Source: Kuschelorhynchus macadamiae
Lineage: Eukaryota > Arthropoda > Insecta > Coleoptera > Curculionidae
DNA length: 64,000 bases
Assembly (NCBI GenBank): GCA_030620095.1
Contig: JAUTXW010000358.1
Span: forward strand, 558,001-622,000
Reading direction: 5' to 3'
Each line of letters starts with the position of its first letter. Within the stretch, counting starts at the first letter, position 1. This document shows, piece by piece, positions 48,991 to 57,963 of this stretch. The notes below the pieces were generated by a model, which saw only the letters and a list, made by a program, of their open reading frames with translations, was not told the DNA's origin and ran no database searches. The position numbers were made by a program, and so were the translations under genes.

Positions 48991-49340
48991 TATTTTTCCT
49001 ACGATCGTGCGGAAAGTACCAATTTTCCGCACGATTTTTTATCATAACTTTTCAGGACTACTACTAGCACTGAAAAGTAACTTTTCCGCGCGAGTTGTTA
49101 AATTAATGAATATATTATCTAAAACATTCAATAAGGTGAAATGCTTACAAGGTAAGTATTTTTTTGTAAGGAGCTCAATAATTTTTGTAATTGCGGTATA
49201 TCATTATTGACCTCAAACGTAATTGACGTTTATCTGAGGACTATATCGATCGTAGGAAAAATTTTGCACCTAACACATGCGGAAAGTGTCTTTTGACTGC
49301 CGTCGCGTGCGGAAAAGTACCACTTTCCGCACTTGTTCGG
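48991..49340. repeat. Cluster of inverted repeats with GTGCGGAAA motif (MITE-like)
   Basis: TTTTTCCTACGATCG (48993-49007) is the exact complement of CGATCGTAGGAAAAA (49247-49261). Inside and beside it are hairpins: ATCGTGCGGAAA / TTTCCGCACGAT (49004-49035) and GTGCGGAAA / TTTCCGCAC (49307-49332), with a diverged one near 49071-49092. It lies just downstream of YL-1. Confidence 0.7.
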
Positions 49341-49555
49341 TAAATAACTATTTCAACCAGAATTTTTAATTTAAAAAATTTAGAAAAAAGCTGCTTACAA
49401 CTAATAACTAGAACTAAAAATCAACGAATATTCTTTAATCAAATTCATAGTAATCCCCCATACTATGATTATTTTGTCCTACCATTTTCTTTTTAAAGAA
49501 AAAATAAAATCACAGGTTACAATTAATTTATAAAACATTACTTTACCAGTAAAGA

Positions 49556-49772
49556 TTAAGAAGTGATACTGATCTTCTGGGCATGCAAGATCGTCTCCCT
49601 CCTTAACCTATCTTTGTTTTTGCTGTACCACTTAACAAAGTCAGCTACCATGGGATTAGTTTTGTCACCGTGCTTCTCAAGGTCTTGATAGTATGACTGC
49701 CGAATAATCTTCAAACATGTGCTGTTTCTGTAGGGCACCCATGTGACTGGATCAACATAGAGCGCAGGTAAA
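49556..49772 (-). CDS. YL-1: YL-1/VPS72, last exon (YL1 C-terminal domain)
   Basis: The - strand exon opens after ATTTTAG and reads LPALYVDPVTWVPYRNSTCL, then KIIRQSYYQDLEKHGDK, ending HAQKISITS and TAA at 49556-49558. 'PALYxDPxTxxPYxxxxxxKIIR' is the YL1_C signature. YL-1/VPS72 is a subunit of SWR1/SRCAP and Tip60 complexes and acts as a chaperone for the H2A variant H2A.Z/H2Av; the C-terminal domain is its most conserved part. The first base completes the Gly codon of CAVTG from exon 62316-62477. An ATTAAA on the - strand at 49434-49439 might be its polyadenylation signal. Confidence 0.95.
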
Positions 49773-50842
49773 CTAAAATAACAGAAAGCAAATAATTCAA
49801 AGAATAATGGCAAGGAAACGTAAGTCACAAGTAATTGTAATAGAAAAAAAAGTGATTAGGAATAAATGAATGAATGTAACAAGTTTTCAAATTCAAAAAT
49901 TATTAATTTTTTTGCTAAAACTAGAAAATATTATGAGCAATGTCAAAAAAAACAAGTATTAAGTAGTACATACAATGCAATGAAATTAAAAATCATAACT
50001 ATAAAACACTAAACATAGAAAATAGGAGCATTTACACACATTTAAAACATTACATGACAATACAAAAAATAATTTAAAATATCCATCTGCGACGAAAAAT
50101 TAAGTTGGGGAATCATATAGAATACCTTAGAAAAACTATGTCTCCTTTAATAGGAGTTTTATACAAAAATATTTTAAATGTACAATTAACATGTATGATA
50201 TATTTTCCATTAATTTATAACTGTAATATTAAATTTCAGTTTGGGAATCTGCTAGTTTAAAAATATTAAAACCTTTATGCCTTTTACAAAATAAAATTAT
50301 TAATGTATATATAAACTCCCTTTCTTGGAGCTACCTATTAATTTATTTTTCAAAATTAGATACCAACCATATTTGTAAGTTAAAATATTCATTACAAGCA
50401 TCATCATATCATTTAGATTTAAAAAAGACATACAAGACACAATCATTACACACCATAAAAAAATTTATTAAATAAAATTTATATTTGAAGCAATTTTGGC
50501 AAAAAAATCTCTATTATACAATTTTATAAATTTTCAAAATATTTATGATCTACAAAAATAAAATTTAAAAAATAAATAAAACAAACTTCTTTATCTAAAT
50601 ATGACTTCATTAATCCAGTCAAACTAATTTTTGAGTGGAATAATATTATACTTAATCTTTTGGTGAGCCAGGTTTACTGAACCTTTTTTTTTATTCAAAA
50701 TAACAACATACTGTCGGTTATAAAATAAACATTTAAAAAAGCAATAGTACATTGTTATTTATTCCTAATCAGCATTACTGCTGGTGTCGGAATACAATCT
50801 TGCATATACATACACACAGTCACATACATGGAACATCATTAA

Positions 50843-51035
50843 CGACGAATTACAGAGGAGAAAACGACATCAATACACTTAAATATAGATGGGAAAATCA
50901 TTTCAAATGAAAAACAAGTTACTGACGTCTTTGGGGAATACTTTGGTAGTGCAGTAGAAAGAAAACTGAGTAAACACTTCGCAACATCACCAGTCACCAC
51001 ACCTATACTGCCCCCACTAATTTTCACTGGAAAAA
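50843..51035 (+). mobile_element. Retrotransposon B, 5' part (endonuclease-RT linker)
   Basis: The + strand reads WNIINDELQRRKR, then IDGKIISNEKQVTDVFGEYF and GSAVERKLSKHFATS ... PPLIFTG. This linker usually precedes the reverse transcriptase in Jockey/CR1-type ORF2. The matching continuation (IFLRPSTEEEVSNIIMKLKN) is found only at 53570, after element A, so element A appears to have inserted here. Confidence 0.6.
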
Positions 51036-53324
51036 TTTATAATAATATGTGGCGATTTCAATACTGATTTTTCAAATGCTAATAATAATAATGCATTCTT
51101 TCTGTTGCAACTGCTTAGCTCATTTGGCCTTGCTTCACAAGTGAGAGAAGTGACTAGGGTTGGCAGGGACTCAGAAACACAAATAGATAACATATTTACA
51201 AATTTAAATCAAACAGAAGTAAACTGTAAAATTCATATATCACACGTGTCCGATCATTACTCTCAAATTCTGAAAATCAGTATGCAAAAACCTAATCAGG
51301 AACCTGTTTATATTCGGAATCGTGTTTTCTCTGACAGGAACATTGTAAATTTTATTGCTTTACTTAGTGCTGAATCTTGGAATGAAGTATGGGAAGCTGA
51401 GAGCGTAGATGAAAAATATAACACTTTTTATAGAAAATTCTTTTACTGGTTTGATATGGCCTTTCCAATGAAAAATTCTAGAGTAAATTCAAAATCCGAC
51501 AATTGGGTAACTCAAGAAATAAAAAATTATTCTTCTTACATAAAAGACTTGTATGTCTGGTATCAGAGAACCAAAAGTCAGTAAGCTTATTTACACTACA
51601 AGGCTGAGAAAAAAACATATAAAAGTTATTTATCAGACTATAATAGATCTATTTATGAAAATAATATTATTAATTCACAAAACAAATCAAAGACAGCTTG
51701 GAATATTTTTAACAGAATTTCTAATAAACTAAAGACTAAAAGTAACGTAATAATTGAAGAAAATAATAACATAATTAGTGACCCTGCAGAGGTTTCAGCA
51801 CTTTTCAGCCAGTACTTCATACTTCCATTTGAATATTGTAATGCCAATGCTCCTCATAATAATTTTGGGTATCCAACAATATTTCTGTATCCTTTAGATC
51901 AGCATGAGACTCTTAGGTTACTAATCCCAATAAATTCTCAGCCAGACTGGATGAGATTCTGACAAAAGTAATAAAATATGTTGCAGAATTTCTCTGTGAA
52001 CCCCTGACACATATTATAAATGTATCTTTTTCGACGGGTGCATTCCCCACGGAGCTCAAAAAGGCTAAAGTGGTCCCTGTATTTAAAAAAGGAAATCCCC
52101 AGTTGCTTAGTAGTTACAGACCCATCTCACTGTTATCGCCCGTGTCAAAGGTCTTTGAAAAAGCTCTTTACAACAGAATTCTCAATTTTGTTATTTCCTA
52201 CAATATACTGGCCACCCACCAGTATGGTTTTATACCAAAAAAGTCCACAGAGCAGGCGATTTTTGCGGCTGTCAGTTATGTTGTGGAGAATCTGGACAAA
52301 AATCAAAAAGTAGCAGGCCTTTATTTTGACTTGTCAAAGGCTTTTGACACGATCAATCATGGTCTGCTCCTTAAAAAACTGGATGGGCTAGGTATACGAG
52401 GTGTATGTCTGTCCCTTCTATAATCCTATATAATAGGCAGACAGCAATCAGTTTGCATCCTACACAATGGGAAAACACATTACTCATCCTTTCAAGGGTT
52501 GCAGCAGGGGGTGCCCCAGGGATCAGTTTTGGGACCCTTGTTGTTTTTACTGTATGTGAATGAGCTCTCCGGGGACTTCCTGGTGGTGGCCTAGTCTGTC
52601 AGTAAACGGATGATACATCAGTTATGCTGGCGGCTCCCGTCATGGCTGAACTATCGGGATTCGCATTGCAGTGGAGGCAATGGGCTCCTGGTGTGAGGAT
52701 AACTTCTTAAAGCTCAATGCTGACAAGACAGGTCAGATCCTGTTTGGTAAAACTAAACAGCATAATAGGTCACTAATATCAAAACTAAATAGCAGTTGTG
52801 CACTAATACGTCGACTGAGGGATGTTCTCACCGCAAAGACTGTAAAAATTTATTATATGTCTTGCATACAATCAATCTTGAGTTATGGTATACTGTTCTG
52901 GGGTTCATCTACCTTGGCCATTGATGTTTTCAGGGCACAAAAGCCTGTCATCCGCCCTATGTATGGCCTCCATCCCAGGGAGAGTTGTAAACCTTGCTTC
53001 TCAGGCCAAAATATATTAACTGCTCCTCGCCTGTACTTTCTGGCCTTAGTAATGTACATAAAAAAACAACCAAATCTCTTTGACAGAAATCTGGATCACT
53101 ATTCATCCGAAATGAATATTGTAACTCGAAATAGAACCAACCTTATCATTCCTCTCCATAATACCTCCTTTTTCAAGAAAGGTCCCCTGTATCGGGCCAT
53201 AAAGGCATTTCAAATGCTGCCTACAGAAACAAAGCAAATTCAAAGCATTTCAAAATTTAGGAACCAAACTATCCAATATTTACAAGCTAAATGCTTTTAC
53301 TCTTTTAATTTTGAAGATGTTTAA
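51036..53324 (+). pseudogene. Element A ORF2: endonuclease end and reverse transcriptase (broken)
   Basis: Endonuclease end: CGDFNTDF ... SDHYSQIL (51045-51280). Reverse transcriptase: KKAKVVPVFKKGNPQLLSSY, RPISLLSPVSKVFEKALYNR, GFIPKKSTEQAIF, motif A LYFDLSKAFDTINHGLLLKK (52320-52380), motif B GVPQGSVLGPLLFLLYVNEL (about 52510-52570), and a damaged YADD box as (N/T)DDTSVMLAAP near 52605. The C-terminal region is open from 52671 to 53324. Stops at 51582 and 52421 and several frame changes make it non-functional. The family is probably Jockey/CR1-like. Confidence 0.85.
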
Positions 53325-53530
53325 AATTTTTAATTTGTGTTTTATTAATTTGTCATATATATTTGTCATATTTATTTGTTGACCTACTTATTAAAGTGTG
53401 GTCCTTTATTTTAATTTATTTTATTTTAATTGTCACATATATATTTTCATTGTCTATATTTCAATATAGCATATCATGTACTCTCTTATGACGTTGCTTT
53501 GTGATTGTGATCATATTGTTGGCAATAAAG

Positions 53531-53566
53531 TTATTATTATTATATTATTATTATTATTATTATTAT
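53531..53566. repeat. (TTA)n tail of element A
   Basis: A run of ATT/TTA trinucleotides follows AATAAAG, in the position of a LINE 3' tail. Confidence 0.9.
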
Positions 53567-55180
53567 AGAACAAACAATATTTTTGAGACCATCCACAGAG
53601 GAGGAGGTTTCGAACATTATCATGAAACTGAAGAATACAAGATCAGTTGGAATTTGTGGTTTTCCTACAGCGGTTATCAAGGGTGTCTGCAAGGAAATAG
53701 TAAAACCTCTAAAAACACTTATAAACACATCCCTAAAAACCGGAAGTTTCCCCTCAACTCTCAAGGTTGCCGCTGTAATCCCAGTTCACAAAAATGGTGA
53801 TCAAACTGACATTGACAACTACAGGCCAATTTCATTATTAAGTGTGTTCTCTAAAATTTTTGAACAAGTCCTCCATACCCATATAATGATTCTCACTGAT
53901 CACAACATTGTGGCCAACAATCAACACAGATTCCTTTCAGGCAGATCGGCTGAAACTGCCTTATTCCAGATGATGGAGTTTGTACACTGGGAGCTAGAGA
54001 CAGATCGTGTTGTGGGGGCTATGTTTTTTGATATGTCTAAAACCTTTGATACCCTCAACATCAAATTTATTCCAGATAAACCTTATCAGCTGGGAATTCG
54101 CAGCAATGCTCTCTCGATGATCATGTCATTTTTGTCTGAGAGAACTCCTAGTCAGTTCGCAGATATATAATACAAATAATGGAGTTCCGCAAGGATCAGT
54201 ATTAGCACCACTTATCTTCTTGATTTTTAGTAACGGTTTAAAACTCTCAGGCCTCACCATCAAATTTGCTGATTTTGGGGGGGGAGTGACCAGGAAGTTC
54301 AGGGAACTGAAATATGTGAGGACATGCCAAAATGGTGTATGACAAATCAATTGATACTCTAGTAAAACAGTTAAATTACATTTTTTTAAAACTCATCCAA
54401 GATCCACCATAAACAATAGTGAGAATAAATGAGTAAATTCTTAGGAAGTCAACTAGACCAAAAACTTTCATGGGAGCCGCAGATAGATATGGTCTGCAAA
54501 AAACTAAACCGCTCCTACCTTGCATTGCTAGAACTAAAACAATCTATTCAACTTCCATGCCTAATGACAGCATAGTATGCTCTTGTATATCCACATATGA
54601 CATACAACATGATCCTATGGGGACAATGAATGGACTGGGACCATGGGAAACATGTAGGCACATATGTAAAGCACAACGCAAATTGACACTGAAGTTCATC
54701 TATATACTAAAATGTGCATCATATGTCTACAAAAATAGATCAGAAGTCAGAAAGAACAGAGGAAATCATTCATATTCCACAAGATCTGAGGAATCTCTCA
54801 TCATGCCAAAGCACAGAACTGCACATTTCGAAAAATCACCAGTATATGCCTGCACAAGGATATACAACCACATACCCAAAGAGGTAAAGAATGCACCGAC
54901 AATTAATACTTTCAAAAATAAGCTAAAGACACTACTACAAGAGCAAACATTTTACAACTTGGGAGCATTTTTCGACCACACGTTCTAACCAGCCATTTCA
55001 AGTGATTTATGTACAGTGTAAACTGTATCTTTTTTTTTTGTTAGTTGTTATGGCCAAAGTGTCTTACTAATATTTCTATATGTAGTCCTACGTTCTATAC
55101 AATCTTGTGTTTTTATACTATTAAGTGATTGCATATACTTAGTTTAGTCCAAAAATACATTTTGACAATGCTTATATTAT
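53567..55180 (+). pseudogene. Retrotransposon B, 3' part: reverse transcriptase (broken)
   Basis: The + strand reads IFLRPSTEEEVSNIIMKLKN, then FPSTLKVAAVIPVHKNGDQT, DNYRPISLLSVFSKIFEQVL, RFLSGRSAETALF and motif A GAMFFDMSKTFDTLN (about 54020-54060). After a stop at 54168 a decayed motif B and catalytic region follow. The C-terminal region (PKHRTAHFEKSPVYACTRIY, NHIPKEVKNAPTINTFKNKL) is open to 54988. The 3' untranslated part runs to about 55180. It is clearly distinct in sequence from element A. Confidence 0.82.
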
Positions 55181-55189
55181 TATATGATC

Positions 55190-55309
55190 ATTGAGCTTCA
55201 TTGGTGGAGGCTAAGAAAAAAGCAAATTCTCCCGATAACTTAAGTAATTCTACTGCATCTTTTTTAGGTTAGAAAAGTCTAAATGTGTCATGTCACTATT
55301 GCTGCTTAA
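55190..55309 (+). mobile_element. Retrotransposon C, 5' fragment left of piggyBac 1
   Basis: The + frame ...KCVMSLLLL runs into the TTAA at 55306-55309 and, after the piggyBac, resumes in the same frame as NIQSVRNKINEHE at 57366. Joined with a single TTAA this gives the usual start of a LINE endonuclease domain ('LNIQSxRNKI'), so piggyBac 1 inserted into element C. Confidence 0.7.
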
Positions 55310-57365
55310 CCCTCTATTACATTTTGTTCCCAAATGGGAACATTGTGCGTAAAAATCTGTTTTTGCCGCAAAAATATTTTTTTAGTAAATTTATAATTTT
55401 GAATTTTCTTTTTTATGGAAAAAAAGTAAAAACTGCGCGACAAACAGTATTTCACATAAGGGATGTGCCTAGTGAAAGCGAAGATTCCGAACTCTCCGAC
55501 GACGAACTTCAGGAGAGTCCTGGGCCAGAAGTAGAAGATTTGGATGATAATATCAGCAGTGATGAAGATCCAGAAGACACGATACCCTTATCAGTCCTAA
55601 GACAACGTCTGAACTATACCGACCTTTCTCAAATAAAATGGAGAGAGATCAGAACCCAACGTGATGAAGTAAATACTCAATTTCTAGGAGCTACACTTTT
55701 ACCTGATGAAATTTTGCAACTTGACACTCCCTATAAGTTGTTTTCTTTTTTTCTATCCGAAGACTTCTTCACTGAAACTGCTCGTCAAACTTGCATTTAC
55801 AGTGTTCAACAAAACCCTAATATGCCATTGACAACAGGAGTTGAGGAACTTCGACGTTTTGTTGGAATTATTTATTGGACTTCTCTCGTTCGACAGCCGA
55901 CGATAAGAAGGCATTGGTCTCCAAACACTCGATTTCCACAAATTGCAGATGTGATGACTATAAACCGCTTCGAAAGGCTAAAGAAGAATATTCACTTTGC
56001 AGATAATTCAGCGAATACCAGAAGTATCGACAAAATTATGCCAGTTTTAGACCACATAAAAACAGCCTGTAAAAAATTACCTGTTGAAGAAAATTTGTCA
56101 TGCGATGAACAAATCATACCGTTCAAAGGACGAATTAGTCTAAAAACTTATAACCCCAAAAAACCCCACAAATGGGGGTACAAAATGTGGGTCCTTTCTG
56201 GAGTTTCTGGAATATCATACAACTTTGAGCTTTTTGGAGACAAAGATGCAACGCAGGTCATACAAGGAGAACCAAATTTAGGATCAGCAAGTAACGTAAT
56301 TGTCCGATTATGTAGAGATGTGCCTTCAAATATAAATCATAAAATATATTATGATAACTATTTTTCTTCAGTACCCCTTATTGCTTACTTAGCGAATAAA
56401 GGAATCCATAGTGTTGGAACTATTAGACAAAACCGGCTCAAAAATTTCAATCCTAAGACCGAAAAAGAAATGAAAGCAAAAGGCAGAGGAGCAATGGAAG
56501 AAAAATCAATAACTTTGGGAGGCACTGAGATTAGAACAGTACAGTGGTATGACAATAAAATTGTGACTTTGGCATCATCATATTGTGGTACTGAGCCGGT
56601 TCGCAAAGTCAAAAGATTTTTTAAAGCTGAGAACACTAGGAAGTTGATTGTCCCGATATTGTAGGAGTTTATAATAAACACATGGGAGGTGTGGACCTCC
56701 AGGATTCATTACTTGGTTTGTACCCCATAAAAATGAAAAGCCGCAAATGGTATCACAGAATATTTTATCACATGCTTGATGTTGTGGTAAATGCCTGGAT
56801 ACTTGACAGAAAAATTAAAAAACAACTGGGACAAGAGAACAATATTATCCCACTTTTGACATTCAAAACGGAACTGGCCATGCAGCTGTGCAATAGAGGT
56901 TTACCAAATAGTCACAAAAGAGGGCGACCAAGTAATGAAGCTTTGCCTGTGCCAAAACGAAGATGTCAAGAAGCTGGACCATCCAGAACAGTTCAATTGG
57001 ACATTGGCCAAATTGGACGGTGGAACGAGAGCGTTGCAAATTTCTGCAATGTAACGGGAAATCTAGAGTGAAATGTTCAAAGTGTAAAGTACATCTTTGT
57101 TGTAATAAAAAAAAAACTGTTTTGTTAAGTTCCATACTGCCTAAAATAAACACATAATTAAAATATTTATTTTTTTACACACCTTTATAAAACATTAGCC
57201 CACAAAGTTCCCATTCGGGAACATTTAACTTTTTCATCAAAAACCAAAAATTTTGAAAAAAAATGTATTTTTAATACCCATAGGTCAAAAAGTACGTGAA
57301 ATGCCATTAAAAGAGATTTTTTTTAATATCATCAATTTTTTTTTGGAAATTCATGCAATAGAGGG
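55310..57365 (+). mobile_element. piggyBac element 1 (2.06 kb), TTAA-flanked
   Basis: The ends CCCTCTATTACAT (left) and, complemented, CCCTCTATTGCAT (right) are inverted, and each abuts TTAA (55306-55309 and 57366-57369). Just inside are palindromes GTTCCCAAATGGGAAC (about 55326) and GTTCCCATTCGGGAAC (about 57206). It contains a transposase with frameshifts. Confidence 0.93.
55430..57160 (+). pseudogene. piggyBac 1 transposase (two frameshifts)
   Basis: An acidic N-terminal segment (SESEDSELSDDELQESPGPE) leads to the DDE_Tnp_1_7 domain: first Asp in LSCDEQIIPFKG (56104), second in IYYDNYFSS (56353), then a frame change near 56650 (…RKLI | DCPDIVGVYNKHMGG). The third Asp is in GGVDLQDSLLGLYP (56694). 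After a second frame change near 57030 the cysteine-rich domain reads RCKFLQCNGKSRVKCSKCKV then HLCC. The upstream open frame begins outside the element and has no in-frame ATG inside it before the domain, so the start is unknown. Inactive as it stands. Confidence 0.9.
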
Positions 57366-57369
57366 TTAA

Positions 57370-57959
57370 TATCCAGTCTGTGAGAAATAAAATAAATGAA
57401 CATGAAATATTTCTGGAATCTGTCAATTTTCCCAATATTTCAATCTTAGTAGAACATTGGCTTAAGGAGAGCGAACCCTTAAATATAACAAATTATTATT
57501 TATTGACCAAATTTTCTCGTAAACAGTTTTTGCATGGGGGAACATTAACTATTCTGCATGAGAATTTTCAGGAAAAGTATAAATTTATTAGGTTAAATAA
57601 TTTTGATCACTTGTTGAGAGAGAAGGTCTTTGAGTTCTCTATTGCGTTTAGCAAAAGCCTTTCTTTATATATATTGGCGATTTACAGATCTCCCCTAGGG
57701 AAACATGAGAAATTCTTGGATGCGCTGGAAACCCTATTATGTTCAATTCCTATAAACTCTCGGATAATTTTGTGTGGAGGTTTAAATATAGATTTTTCTA
57801 AAAGTTCAGATAACTGCACCAAATCTTTGTATAATCTTTTAAATTCTGCTAATTTACATATGCATGTTGACCGGCCAACAAGACTTACTTCTCTGTCAGG
57901 CTCAATAATTGTGTGGTAAATCATCTGTAAGGAAGGGTAGGCTGTACAGCAAAATAAAC
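57370..57959 (+). pseudogene. Retrotransposon C: endonuclease domain, between the two piggyBacs
   Basis: The + strand reads NIQSVRNKINEHEIFLESVN, ISILVEHWLKESEPLNITNY, LYILAIYRSPLGKHEKF and IILCGGLNIDFSKSSDN ... HVDRPTRLT, the order of an apurinic-type LINE endonuclease (E in VEHWL; 'CGDLNID' here GGLNID). It stops at 57917-57919 and the piggyBac 2 insertion follows at 57960. Confidence 0.82.
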
Positions 57960-57963
57960 TTAA

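Larger units (their letters stand above)
51036..53566 (+). mobile_element. Retrotransposon A (5'-truncated non-LTR, TTA-repeat tail)
   Basis: It begins within the endonuclease domain (IICGDFNTDFSNANN) and runs through the reverse transcriptase to its C-terminus at 53324. A short 3' region and a (TTA)n tail at about 53531-53566 follow. The 5' truncation and simple-repeat tail are typical of target-primed reverse transcription. It splits retrotransposon B. A target-site duplication was not evident. Confidence 0.7.

Noticed and set aside
53501..53800. Frame beginning in the TTA repeat and running into element B
   Set aside because: It is out of frame with the reverse transcriptase read from 53570 onward.
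55285..55309. ATG at 55285 as start of the piggyBac 1 transposase
   Set aside because: It lies outside the element, upstream of the TTAA target site, so it cannot be the element's own start.
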